Of a stretch of DNA of 64,000 nucleotides, positions 1 to 8,425 are shown one piece after another. Location: contig NZLU01000025.1 of assembly GCA_002692725.1 (NCBI GenBank), positions 1 to 64,000 of the forward strand. The letters run 5' to 3'. Position 1 is the stretch's first letter; each line of letters starts with the position of its first letter. The position numbers and the translations under genes are program-made. Source of the stretch: Ponticaulis sp. (lineage in GTDB: Bacteria > Pseudomonadota > Alphaproteobacteria > Caulobacterales > Hyphomonadaceae). The notes beneath the pieces are model-generated. The model saw nothing but the letters and a program-made list of their open reading frames with translations, searched no databases and had not been told where the DNA came from.

Positions 1-1152
1 ACAACTCAGATCCGGGAGGCCTCGGAACGGGTCCGGTCGAACACCGAGGCCGATTTGCTCAAGCCCCGAAGAGGCGAGCCAGTGAATGAGATTAAAGTCA
101 CGCTTCTGGTCCGGGTCCGGGGAGGAGTCGTAATGCTGAGCAGGCGGACAGAAATTGGCGAGCGGCGCGAAATATAATGGATGTTTTACGGGTTCCGTTG
201 TCTCCGCCGACACCCGCGAAGGCGGGTGTCCGTGCCTGAGAACTGACAGCGAGCTCGATGTGCCTTCAGAGGCGTGGATACCCGCCTGCACGGGTATCTG
301 CGGTGAACCGCCATCGTTGAATTCAATTCGTTCGTTCCCGCGAAGGCGGGAATCTGGATGAGCCAGGTTGAACGAGGTCCCTGCCTGCGCAGGGATGAGC
401 TCAGGGAGTTGGGCAACGGTGCTGATCGCCAAACTCATGGCGAATTTATCGGCGTTGGCGAGGACATGTTCGAGGCGTTTGAGGCGGGCGAAGACATGGC
501 CAGCATCGACGACTTTGAGGTCATCCGGCAGCATGTGATAAGGGCGCGAGCGGCGCGGGTGTTTGCGCTTGCCCGTGCTCTCGATGACGGGGGTGAGGAC
601 CTTGAAGCCGTTAAGACGCGGAAGCTCGCGCCGGTTCTCCCGCATCTCCTGATCCTGACGCTGGGCGTAAGTGAGGCCTCGGGGAGTGCCAGGAGCGCGC
701 GGCTCTGGGGGCTCGCCCACACGACCCATCTCGATGATTTGAGCGGTCAGAAACAGGATGAAACAGCGGAGATGGTATTCAAGGCGGAGCACATGGCTCA
801 TCGCCTGTTTGATCAGCCAGCGCTGCATATGAGGGCGGAGGTTGTGTTTCTTTCGGAGTTGCGCGGTGATGTTGTTTTGTATTTCAGTCGTGCTCGCGCT
901 TGTCGCTCGTGAACTCGCTCGCGCTGCGCCTTCGCGTTGCTCGTGGCGCCGCGAAATCAGTTCAGTGTGGCAGACCTGAGCGCGTTCTATGTGAGGCTTC
1001 GCCTCACGAGAACAAAGAGAAATGAACCAGGGCGGGTCTTCCTTGTCGCGCTCGGCGCTGCTGACGAGTCCCTCAATATAGCCGCGCAAACGCTGAGCCA
1101 TATGGATGGGCTCAGAGGAAAGCGGCTTTGGTTGATCGTCCTCGTCATGCAT
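1..1152 (-). CDS. Hypothetical protein with in-frame palindromic repeats, 3' end cut by the window edge
   Basis: The minus strand is open for 384 codons from ATG at 1152 to the left edge, with no stop. I do not recognise a family. The protein is hydrophilic, begins MHDEDDQPKPL, and has a Leu/His-rich helical stretch near residues 95-135. Residues about 67-82 and 251-315 are encoded by dispersed repeats and read like repeat translations (for example PAQAGTSFNLAHPDSRLRGN). The frame stays open through four palindromes and resumes ordinary-looking sequence after them, which argues for a real gene. No clear Shine-Dalgarno precedes 1152; the frame is open back to a TAG near 1258, so the start is uncertain. 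The plus-strand open frame at 358-912 lies antisense to it and looks like a shadow. Confidence 0.55.
   Translation of the reverse strand, partial: MHDEDDQPKPLSSEPIHMAQRLRGYIEGLVSSAERDKEDPPWFISLCSREAKPHIERAQVCHTELISRRHEQREGAARASSRATSASTTEIQNNITAQLRKKHNLRPHMQRWLIKQAMSHVLRLEYHLRCFILFLTAQIIEMGRVGEPPEPRAPGTPRGLTYAQRQDQEMRENRRELPRLNGFKVLTPVIESTGKRKHPRRSRPYHMLPDDLKVVDAGHVFARLKRLEHVLANADKFAMSLAISTVAQLPELIPAQAGTSFNLAHPDSRLRGNERIEFNDGGSPQIPVQAGIHASEGTSSSLSVLRHGHPPSRVSAETTEPVKHPLYFAPLANFCPPAQHYDSSPDPDQKRDFNLIHWLASSGLEQIGLGVRPDPFRGLPDLSC
209..395. repeat. Cluster of four GC-rich palindromes inside a coding frame
   Basis: Four perfect hairpins follow each other: 209-230 (9-bp stem), 277-298 (8-bp stem), 335-352 (7-bp stem) and 378-395 (7-bp stem). 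Their cores are of the type CCCGCGAAGGCGGG or CCCGCCTGCACGGG. They keep the minus-strand frame open. Such dispersed palindromes are common in alphaproteobacterial genomes; the clustering inside a gene is what is seen here. Confidence 0.8.
923..948. repeat. 26-bp repeat shared with the uvrC insertion
   Basis: This 26-bp stretch, with core GCGCCTTCGCGTTGCTCGTG, is identical to 3592-3617 inside uvrC. On the minus strand both copies translate as RHEQREGAA, so they sit in the same reading frame in two unrelated genes. Confidence 0.8.
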
Positions 1153-1538
1153 GGCGACGAGTATGGGGTGAGTTTGAAGGGGTGGGATTAGTATTTCTCG
1201 CGGGGACAATTTATCCAATGATACCTGCGAAGGCAGGTATCGACGCCTGAGCGTCTAGACCTGGCACGCTGCCAGTGCTCAGGCATGGGTTCCAGCCTTC
1301 GCTGGAACCGGCGGATAAAACCGTGCGCAAACCGTAGAGTGTCACTGAGAGCGGGAGCACTCCCTCCCCACATGCACCAGAACAGCCTTAAATCCGTTTC
1401 ATGTTTGCGGAACGCAAACGGAAACAAGCCAGAAAGTCCGCGCGAAGCGGCATTTTTGAAAAGGGATTAATCTGGCGCACTTCCCCCGGATCAAGTCCGG
1501 GGCTCAGTACGCCCTAGTGCGAAACGGCGTTTCGCGTT
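1153..1538. repeat. Gene-free stretch filled with short palindromes
   Basis: No convincing gene is seen. Perfect hairpins lie at 1220-1241, 1261-1275, 1288-1309 (8-bp stem, loop CCTTCG) and 1484-1502 (7-bp stem). They belong to the same dispersed families as the repeats in the flanking gene and in uvrC. Short open frames here are translations of these repeats. Confidence 0.65.
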
Positions 1539-2612
1539 CTAGTCTCTTAGTTTGATTACTTCACTGATCGACTGAAGTCCCGGTACATCGATGAATTCAA
1601 ACTCTGGAATATCGTCACTCTCGATTACCATTCTGTACTCATGCTGATAACTAAATCGATGGTGCTTAGAAAAGCGTATATCAGCCGAAGGATTCAGTTC
1701 CAGATAAGGATCCATGTAGTGAATTTTTGCAAATTTAAGTCGGCTCGAAGAACGGCGCTTTTTGATCGAGCTGACTACCGATTTTTGGAACTTACGTCGG
1801 TCTTTGATCACCAAAACTGAATCGTAACCGAAGGCATTCGGAATGGTTGGACGGTACTTGTGGGACGAGCACCAAACCAAATAAGGGATATCACTTTGCA
1901 TTCTGAGAACTAACCCATTGGGAAGAACCTGCCTGTCGAATGCTGAGAACCCAACCAGCCCATTCAGATCTTTTAGAAATGTAGGCATCACAGAGAACTC
2001 AAAGGTGTTCTCGTCATCCTTCTGAGCGTGGTTCATTCCTGCAGATTGATAAAGTTCAGAACGCGCAAACCGGATGCGCTCATTGTCAAAAGAATCTTGG
2101 ATATATTTGTGCTCTCCAAATTTGTAGATTTGATCGAGGTTCCAATTTTCTGCAGGTATGTGACGGATGTTTTTGTCCAACAAGCTAGCAAACCGCGTCT
2201 GCATCTCTGCTTGTGTCATGCTGGTCCTAAACCCACCCCTGAACTGAGATTCAGCTATCAGATCAGTGAAAAGTTCGAACCAGTGGGTACTTCCTGCAGA
2301 GGCATTTGGCCGTAACTTAAGGTCAGGACCCACTTCCATGAGATTATCCCAGATGTCAGACCACCTTGAGTAAAATTGCTGTTCGGTAAAGGTCTCCATG
2401 TACGGTTGGTGATAATACTGTCGGTACCATGTGTCGCTTCGAGTTATACCGCCATCTGGTTTCGTAAGTTCTGCAATCCGTTCGTCGGCGAACCGAACGC
2501 GTTCTTCTGGCGTGAGGTAATCTGCAGTGCCTCTCAAGTGCTCTCGATCAAAGTGGATCCAAGAGGTCCCAAAGATTTGAAAATCGGATGCATTCTGCAT
2601 TTGAGTCGTCAT
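1539..2612 (-). CDS. Orphan hypothetical protein, AT-rich accessory gene
   Basis: A 357-residue soluble protein with no signal peptide or membrane segment. I do not recognise it with confidence. The C-terminal part (about 244-357) contains CSSHKY and later FSKHHRFSYQHEYR, weakly recalling the aromatic 'F..E.EYR' ending of DUF2971-type proteins. The N-terminal half is rich in Trp, Phe and charged residues (WYRQYYHQPYMETF near 62-75). The DNA is visibly richer in A/T than the neighbours and uses codons such as AGA and TTA more freely, which suggests recent acquisition. It sits between the repeat-rich stretch and uvrC and has no operon partner. A defence or toxin role is only a guess from this setting. 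Confidence 0.7.
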   Translation of the reverse strand: MTTQMQNASDFQIFGTSWIHFDREHLRGTADYLTPEERVRFADERIAELTKPDGGITRSDTWYRQYYHQPYMETFTEQQFYSRWSDIWDNLMEVGPDLKLRPNASAGSTHWFELFTDLIAESQFRGGFRTSMTQAEMQTRFASLLDKNIRHIPAENWNLDQIYKFGEHKYIQDSFDNERIRFARSELYQSAGMNHAQKDDENTFEFSVMPTFLKDLNGLVGFSAFDRQVLPNGLVLRMQSDIPYLVWCSSHKYRPTIPNAFGYDSVLVIKDRRKFQKSVVSSIKKRRSSSRLKFAKIHYMDPYLELNPSADIRFSKHHRFSYQHEYRMVIESDDIPEFEFIDVPGLQSISEVIKLRD

Positions 2613-2711
2613 TTGGAAAACATATCATGAACAAACCTTCTTGAGAAGGGAGCCTGCATATCTCTGTTTTTCCCTTTATCCGTGGCAGTTTATGGTTTGC
2701 TGAACATCCCA

Positions 2712-5072
2712 CTAACTCCCGTGGAAGAAGTTATAAATCCGCTCGGCGAGGGCCTGATTGACGCCATCGACCGTGGCGATGTCGGCGAGTTTGGCCCGCG
2801 AGATGGCGCGGGCTGAGCCAAAGCGGTGGAGGAGGGCTTTCTTCCGCGCGGGGCCGATGCCCTCAATCTCATCCAGCGGGTTTTTCTTGATATCAGCCGA
2901 CCGTTTGGAGCGGTGCGCGCCAATGGCCCAGCGGTGTGCCTCGTCGCGCAGTCGCTGGAGATAATAGAGCACGGGCGCGGTTTCGGGCAGCATGAAGGGC
3001 GCTTTATTGGGGCGGAAGAATTTCTCGCGGCCGGCGTCGCGGTCCGGTCCTTTCGCAATCGAAACAAGGGTCACATCGTCTGGCGTGAGGCCGATCTCGC
3101 GGAAGACCTCGAGCACGGCATTGAGCTGGCCCAGCCCGCCGTCGATGAGGACGAGATCGGGGTAGTTATCGGCAGCTTTTAGTTTAGCGCGTCTTTCGGA
3201 GAGCGTGGTTTCTTTATTTTGACCGCCCTCTTCGGCTGCGCCTTCGCGATGGGTCGCGCTCAGGGCTGTTGTTTGGTTTTGCTCACCAGCTGTTCCTCCA
3301 GCTTCGCTGTTCGGGCTGGTTGCGCCTGCGCGGTCACTTGTTGAAGTTTGCTCGATGCTGTTGTCTCGCAAGCTCGACGCACCTGCGCCTGCGCGCTTGC
3401 TTGTGGGGGGCTCATCATGGGTGGCGGTGCCTGCATCGTCGATCCCGGTTTGACCAGATGAAGCACCATTCTCTCCGCCGATCCCAGACTTGATCTGGGA
3501 TCCATGCCTGAGCGTATCATCGTGCTCGTTGTTGGCGCTCAGGCGTGCTTTTTTGGTTTGCTCGCTGCTATCGCCAGCTGAAGCTGGCGCAGCTGCGCCT
3601 TCGCGTTGCTCGTGGCGGGGCTCATCGCTACCAGATCCCGGATCAGGTCCGGGATGAGCGGAATCTATACCCGCCTCTTTCATCAGGCGTGAAAAACGCC
3701 GACGAAAGACCTCGCGCATCATTCCATAGTCATCGCCGGGTTCGAGTTCGGTGTCCTTGATGTTGAACTTCCGATAATTCTTCTTGTCGAAGCCTTCTTC
3801 ATTGGCGACCACCATGCCGCCCACAGCGTTCGACCCCTGAATGTGGGAGTTGTCATAGACCTCGATGCGGCGGGGGGGGTCGTCGAGTTCGAAGACCTTT
3901 TTGACCTCCTCCAGAAGGCGCGCCTGACTGGCCGTTTCGGCGAGCTTGCGGGAGAGCGCCTCGCGGGCATTGTTGAGCGCCTGCATGACCAGCTCGCGCT
4001 TGCCGCCACGCTGGGGCGCGCGGATCTCGATCTTCCGGTCGGCCCGCAGGGCTAGGGCCTCCTCAATCAGGGCGGACTGGTCGGGCGTGTGCGAGGTGAG
4101 GATGAGTTTAGGCGGGGGGCGTTCGTCGTAAAACTGGACGAGGAAGGCGGCGAGAATATCGGCCTCTGAGGAGTCTTTTTCGTGTTTCGGGTAATAGGCT
4201 TTTGTGCCCCAGTTCTGGCCCGAGCGGTAGAAGAAGACCTGCACGCAGGAGACGCCGCCATCCTGCGCGACAGCGAAAACATCGGCCTCTTCCACGCCTT
4301 CGGGGTTGATATCCTGGCTGGCGCGGACAGCGGCAATGGCGCGGATCCGGTCGCGCAGGGCAGCCGCTTTTTCAAACTCCATGGCCTCGGAGGCGGCCTC
4401 CATATCCTGGGCGAGCTGTTCATGCAGGCTGACGACCTTGCCGCGCAGGAAGTCGGCCGCCTGATCGGCGAGCTTCTGATAGTCTTTCTCGGAGATGAGG
4501 TCGACGCAAGGGCCGGCGCAGCGCTTGATCTGGTATTGCATGCAGGGGCGGGAGCGCTGTTCGAAGACGGCGTCCGTGCAGTCGCGTAGGAGGAAGGCTT
4601 TCTGCAGGGTGTCGAGCGTGCGGTTGACGGAACTGGCTGAAGCGAAGGGGCCGAAATACTCGCCCTTTTCCTTTTTCGAACCGCGATATTTCACGACTTG
4701 CGGCGCGCGATGGTCTCGCCGGATGAGGATATAGGGGAAGCTTTTATCGTCGCGCAGGATGATGTTGAAGCGGGGTTTGAGCCGCTTGATGAGGTTCGCT
4801 TCGAGGAGGAGGGCTTCGGTCTCGCTCTCGGTGACGACGAATTCCATCGAGGCGGTGAGGGAGATCATCAGCGCGATGCGCTGGGTGTGGCCGCCCATTT
4901 TGGCGTAATTGCCAACACGGTTTTTGAGGCTCTTCGCCTTGCCCACATAGAGGAGATCGCCGTCCTTGCCGAACATGCGATAGACGCCCGGCTTGTTGGG
5001 CAGGCGGGAGAGATTGTCCTTGATGACGTCCACGCCCTGCGGGGCGAGGGGAACCGAGTTGTTGTGAGCCAT
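2712..5072 (-). CDS. uvrC: Excinuclease ABC subunit C (UvrC) with a long repeat-derived insertion
   Basis: UvrC makes both incisions in nucleotide excision repair with UvrA and UvrB. The GIY-YIG nuclease is at about residues 24-105 (GVYRM, LYVGKAKSLKNRV). The Cys cluster of the middle region (CMQYQIKRCAGPC) is at 177-189 and the UVR motif near 218-250. The RNase H-like C-terminal nuclease is split: EVYDNSHIQG at 404-413, LIDGG at 642-646, DEAHR at 710-714. A helix-hairpin-helix tail ends the protein. At 786 residues it is far longer than the roughly 610-630 usual for the family. The excess is a low-complexity block at about 469-625 inside the C-terminal nuclease domain. All catalytic landmarks are kept and the frame is open, so the gene is probably functional. 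Confidence 0.95.
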   Translation of the reverse strand: MAHNNSVPLAPQGVDVIKDNLSRLPNKPGVYRMFGKDGDLLYVGKAKSLKNRVGNYAKMGGHTQRIALMISLTASMEFVVTESETEALLLEANLIKRLKPRFNIILRDDKSFPYILIRRDHRAPQVVKYRGSKKEKGEYFGPFASASSVNRTLDTLQKAFLLRDCTDAVFEQRSRPCMQYQIKRCAGPCVDLISEKDYQKLADQAADFLRGKVVSLHEQLAQDMEAASEAMEFEKAAALRDRIRAIAAVRASQDINPEGVEEADVFAVAQDGGVSCVQVFFYRSGQNWGTKAYYPKHEKDSSEADILAAFLVQFYDERPPPKLILTSHTPDQSALIEEALALRADRKIEIRAPQRGGKRELVMQALNNAREALSRKLAETASQARLLEEVKKVFELDDPPRRIEVYDNSHIQGSNAVGGMVVANEEGFDKKNYRKFNIKDTELEPGDDYGMMREVFRRRFSRLMKEAGIDSAHPGPDPGSGSDEPRHEQREGAAAPASAGDSSEQTKKARLSANNEHDDTLRHGSQIKSGIGGENGASSGQTGIDDAGTATHDEPPTSKRAGAGASSLRDNSIEQTSTSDRAGATSPNSEAGGTAGEQNQTTALSATHREGAAEEGGQNKETTLSERRAKLKAADNYPDLVLIDGGLGQLNAVLEVFREIGLTPDDVTLVSIAKGPDRDAGREKFFRPNKAPFMLPETAPVLYYLQRLRDEAHRWAIGAHRSKRSADIKKNPLDEIEGIGPARKKALLHRFGSARAISRAKLADIATVDGVNQALAERIYNFFHGS
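3198..3668. repeat. Repeat-derived insertion inside uvrC
   Basis: This block encodes about 157 residues rich in Gly, Ala, Ser, Glu and Arg, between EAG (467) and the conserved NYPDLVLIDGG segment. It contains perfect palindromes at 3480-3502 (9-bp stem), 3572-3589 (7-bp stem) and 3635-3655 (8-bp stem). It also has the 26-bp unit at 3592-3617 and a degenerate copy near 3233-3255. No stop occurs in the uvrC frame. Confidence 0.8.
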
Positions 5073-5153
5073 GGGTGTTATTTAGTGGCGTTCGGCGGGT
5101 TCGTCACGTGAGGAGGTGGGTGGGGTAGGGTGGTTGGTGACATTTTTTGTTTA

Positions 5154-5189
5154 TGCCTCACGCCGCGCGGCGGCTCCGGCGGGGCGGGC
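5154..5189. repeat. Dispersed GC-rich repeat, copy 1
   Basis: The stretch beginning TGCCTCACGCCGCG and ending GGCGGGGCGGGC recurs almost unchanged at 11581-11615. Both copies lie just outside a gene end. The sequence up to 5330 holds no evident gene. Confidence 0.7.
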
Positions 5190-5331
5190 TGACCGCCCGG
5201 CATCCGGTCGGATGCTGGATGGTGGCCTGAACAAAAGCCGGTTCGCTTGTGATGAGCACCCAACAGCCCGACCGGGCTGGGCGCAGTGTGCGTGAGCCGT
5301 TGGCGAACATCAGCACACGAGCAAACTCAAC

Positions 5332-5817
5332 CTATGCCACTGACCGACACCCATGGGCACGGTGCATTTTGGCCTCTTTGAGATAATCCCAGCCAAAGGC
5401 CTCGTCTGTGTCGCCGTTTGTGCGGCGCAGTTCGAGCTTTTCGAGGGCTTCCTCGAGCGTGGGTTCATGACCTTCGGGCACCCACCACATGACGAAGTGC
5501 ATTTCGCTCATGAGTTCGAACCATTCGGCGCGGCGTTCATAGATTTTCTTGTGGACCGTGCCCCAGACAAAGCGCTCCAGACTCTCGACATCGCGCCAGA
5601 CGGTGAGGTTAGAGACGAATTGCGGGTCACCGCCAACGGCAGCCTCTGTATTGCCTGTACCTGGCTCGCCAGAGCCTTCCATCATCCAGACAAAGCCCGG
5701 CATTTGCTTGCCGAGCCCATTGATGAAATCAATATTGTCCATGAAGTCTTTGACGCGTGGATCGTCCGTCGGAGCGACGAGACGCCCGACATTCAGCTCA
5801 GCCAGATTGTAATGCAT
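5332..5817 (-). CDS. DUF3291 domain-containing protein
   Basis: A 161-residue cytoplasmic protein of the DUF3291 family, which has a dimeric alpha/beta barrel-like fold and no assigned reaction. Typical family features are the start HYNLAELNVGRLVAP, the segment DFINGLGKQMPGFVW, and the Trp-rich stretch LTVWRDVESLERFVWGTVH followed by HFVMWWVP. Length is normal. A Shine-Dalgarno (GGAAGG) precedes the ATG. It stands alone between uvrC and a secreted protein gene on the same strand. Confidence 0.9.
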   Translation of the reverse strand: MHYNLAELNVGRLVAPTDDPRVKDFMDNIDFINGLGKQMPGFVWMMEGSGEPGTGNTEAAVGGDPQFVSNLTVWRDVESLERFVWGTVHKKIYERRAEWFELMSEMHFVMWWVPEGHEPTLEEALEKLELRRTNGDTDEAFGWDYLKEAKMHRAHGCRSVA

Positions 5818-5970
5818 GTGATTTCCCTTCCGATTTGAAGGATATGGCGTCGATCAGACGAGCTGCAACGGGAGCGGTGGATATGGAAGCAGTTTGCCCC
5901 CTCCACCTCGCCTTTAAGGCTCAGCACCTCCCCCGCAAACGGTGGAGGAGGGCGCCGAGCCTGCCGCTCC

Positions 5971-6702
5971 TCAATACTCCGGCAGGACGGTGGTCATGCT
6001 GGTGGGCACGATTGTGTAGCTGTACGGGATGTAAAAGGTGACGTTGATATTGTCGGTGTTGCGCGACTTCATCCGCTTGTCGAGGCCAGTGAGGATGACG
6101 CGGTAATTCGGGCCAAGGCGTTTGGTGACCTTGTCGACCTCATCGAGGATCGCATCGATGACATCCATGCGGTACTGGTCGGGGTTCACGACGCTGACAT
6201 CGGGGACATCATCGGCATCAATCGTGGCTCGACCTTCGCCTTTGATGGAGTTCGCAAAGGTTTCAAGCTTTGTGACGAGCGGCTGAATATCGCCGACATT
6301 TTTCGGAATGGGCGTCCGCAGGATGAGGTCTGTGTAAGAGGTATCGGGCCGTGACCCGACGGAGAGCGGCAGACCTTCCGAGGATAGGAGCGGGTAGATC
6401 AGGCCGCCCGCATCGACATTGACTGAAATGTCTCTCTTTTCTCTGGCTGCAGCCAGCAGATCATCCACCGTCTTTTCTATTTCGGATGTGCGCATGGCAT
6501 ATTCGCGGGAGTCGCTACTGATCCGGACATCGACCAGAAGGAAGTCGCCCTGACGTTTGAGTGTGATGCCCGGCAGAGATTCGATACGGCTCCCGGTGAC
6601 GACGACGTTTTCCTGACGATATTCCTGAGCACTGGCGATGGGGGCTGTGAGGCCAATGGTCAGAAGCGCGACGCTGAAAGCGGTTTTTGAAAGTCCGGAC
6701 AT
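5971..6702 (-). CDS. Hypothetical secreted protein
   Basis: A 243-residue protein with a clear signal peptide (MSGLSKTAFSVALLTIGLTA, cleavage probably after ASA-QE). The start at 6702 is chosen because GGAGG sits just upstream and the signal peptide begins there; the open frame reaches 6936, but that extension is antisense to the neighbouring LysR gene. The mature N-terminus contains VVVTGSRIE, a string typical of TonB-dependent receptor N-termini, but no plug or barrel follows. The rest has regularly spaced beta/helix segments (LLVDVRISSDSREYAMRTSE) and ends YTIVPTSMTTVLPEY. I recognise no family. Confidence 0.75.
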   Translation of the reverse strand: MSGLSKTAFSVALLTIGLTAPIASAQEYRQENVVVTGSRIESLPGITLKRQGDFLLVDVRISSDSREYAMRTSEIEKTVDDLLAAAREKRDISVNVDAGGLIYPLLSSEGLPLSVGSRPDTSYTDLILRTPIPKNVGDIQPLVTKLETFANSIKGEGRATIDADDVPDVSVVNPDQYRMDVIDAILDEVDKVTKRLGPNYRVILTGLDKRMKSRNTDNINVTFYIPYSYTIVPTSMTTVLPEY

Positions 6703-6763
6703 ATCAATTTCCTCCCATTTATATTTTTCGTGATCACGAGAGTGTGAGGCGGCGGGGCGTTGG

Positions 6764-7675
6764 TCAAGCGGGAGTTTCGTCTCCCCATCGCCGTCCAAGG
6801 TGCTCGGCAAGGAGGTCATACACCAGCCGGATGCGCTTGCTGGTGTGGAGTTCGCGGTGGGTGACGAGCCAGATGGGCACTTCGATGTAGCCGAAATCCG
6901 GCCAGACGCGTTCGAGATCCGAGAAGGCTTCTGCATCGTCGGCGATCAGAACGCCGATGCCCAGCCCCTGGCGTGCGATAGAGAGCGCGGCCGGGCCGCT
7001 ATCGACGGTGAGCCGGAAATTCGCACTCGTGAGGGGAAGGCCAGCCTGTTTCAGATAGGGGATCATCATGTCGCGGGCTTCGAAGCCGATAAAGTCGAGC
7101 TTCTGAAGGTCGGTGAGAGTCTCAGGGCGGCCGACCCGATCGAGATAGGCGGGTGAGGCGTAGAGCTGGACAGAACTCGACCGGATCTTCTTGGCGATCA
7201 GTTCGGTTTCGTCAGGCCGCGTATGACGGATGGCGATATCGGCTTCCCGATTGATGAGGTCTTTGAGCCGGTTCGACGTGCGGACTTCGACCTCGATGTC
7301 CGGAGCGATGCGTCGTAACTCCTGCAGGATGGGCGGCAGGTGATAGCAGAGCGTTGTGTCCGTCGAAGCGATGCGCACCATGCCGGCAATCGTCTGCGAC
7401 TGACCGGAAGCTGAAAGCGACATGCGGGTTGCGGCGTCATGCATTGCGCGGACATGATCCAGCACTTCGAGCCCTGCTGCGGTGATATTCATGGTGCGGG
7501 GGCCGCGCTCGAACAGGGTGATGCCGAGCTTTTCCTCAAGAGCGCTGACCTGACGGCTGAGGGTTGGCTGAGTGACGCCGAGCGCGCGCGCGGCCGCAGA
7601 GAGCGAGCCCTCCTCGGCGGTGGCCAGAAAAGCCCGCGCCTGGTTCCAGTCAAAATCTGCCGCATCCCAATTCAT
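6764..7675 (-). CDS. LysR family transcriptional regulator
   Basis: A 303-residue LysR-type regulator. The winged helix-turn-helix spans about residues 8-66 (AFLATAEEGSLSAAARALG, then VTQPTLSRQVSALEEKLG). The substrate-binding domain is at about 90-295, with a typical GLGIGVLIADD segment. It is divergently transcribed from the methyltransferase gene at 7746, with 70 bp between the starts; by LysR habit it may control that gene and itself. The ligand cannot be told from sequence. Upstream of the ATG I see no strong ribosome binding site. Confidence 0.93.
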   Translation of the reverse strand: MNWDAADFDWNQARAFLATAEEGSLSAAARALGVTQPTLSRQVSALEEKLGITLFERGPRTMNITAAGLEVLDHVRAMHDAATRMSLSASGQSQTIAGMVRIASTDTTLCYHLPPILQELRRIAPDIEVEVRTSNRLKDLINREADIAIRHTRPDETELIAKKIRSSSVQLYASPAYLDRVGRPETLTDLQKLDFIGFEARDMMIPYLKQAGLPLTSANFRLTVDSGPAALSIARQGLGIGVLIADDAEAFSDLERVWPDFGYIEVPIWLVTHRELHTSKRIRLVYDLLAEHLGRRWGDETPA

Positions 7676-7745
7676 AGATTTTTGTATAGCAGATGAACGA
7701 ATTTCCGCAATTTTCGTATGGCATGTGAGGCGCTATCTTTTCCTC

Positions 7746-8420
7746 ATGACAACACACACGCTCAAAACCCCGCCCGCCCCTTTGATGAAACCCTCAACAA
7801 GCAAGGATGAACGCTTCTGGGATAAGCTCGCCGTGAAATACGCTGCCACGCCTGTTGCCGACGAAGCCGCCTACCAGCAGAAGCTGGAAATGACGCGGGA
7901 GTATTTCACGCCCGAATCCCGCGTCTTCGAATTTGGATGTGGCACTGGATCGACCGCGATTGCGCATGCGCCGCATGTCAAACACATCGTGGCGTCGGAT
8001 ATCTCTGGCGAGATGATTGCGATTGCCGAACAAAAGGCCATTGCCGCTGAGGCGCACAATGTTTTGTTTGTCCGTGCCGATCTCGCCGAGCTGGAAGACA
8101 GGCAGAATGAATATGATGTGGTGATGGGCCATTCCATCCTCCACCTTCTGCCAGACCCGCAGGCGGCTATGGCGCGCGTTTATCGGATGCTGAAGCCTGG
8201 CGGCGTGTTTATTTCCAGCACGGCCTGCCTGGAGGAGATGGGCTTCTGGAAACTGTTACTGCCCGTGGCAAAGGCCTTGGGGAAGGCGCCGCATGTGAAT
8301 GTCTTCTCACGCGAGGGGCTGATCTCAGACATGACGGAGAAGGGGTTTGAACTTGTCCATCAATGGCAGCCAAAGAAAGGTGCCGCTGTCTTTCTGGTGG
8401 CGCGTAAGCCGAAGGCGTGA
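7746..8420 (+). CDS. Class I SAM-dependent methyltransferase
   Basis: A 224-residue methyltransferase of the Methyltransf_11/25 type. The SAM-binding motif I is VFEFGCGTGS at 60-69, the acidic residue after strand 2 is D85 (IVASDIS), and the post-motif regions HSILHLLPDP and MLKPGGVFI are in order. The substrate is unknown. The ATG at 7746 is preferred over an upstream in-frame codon because the frame upstream of it is antisense to the LysR gene. The gene overlaps nothing and is followed closely by a small membrane protein gene, so the two probably share a transcript under the divergent LysR gene. Confidence 0.88.
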   Translation: MTTHTLKTPPAPLMKPSTSKDERFWDKLAVKYAATPVADEAAYQQKLEMTREYFTPESRVFEFGCGTGSTAIAHAPHVKHIVASDISGEMIAIAEQKAIAAEAHNVLFVRADLAELEDRQNEYDVVMGHSILHLLPDPQAAMARVYRMLKPGGVFISSTACLEEMGFWKLLLPVAKALGKAPHVNVFSREGLISDMTEKGFELVHQWQPKKGAAVFLVARKPKA

Positions 8421-8425
8421 GGCGT

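Noticed and set aside
358..912. 184-codon plus-strand open frame at the left end
   Set aside because: It is antisense to a longer minus-strand frame that is open for 384 codons; its protein looks like repeat translation and lacks a ribosome site.
6703..6936. N-terminal extension of the small secreted protein
   Set aside because: It is antisense to the LysR gene and would bury the signal peptide; a good ribosome site sits just before 6702.
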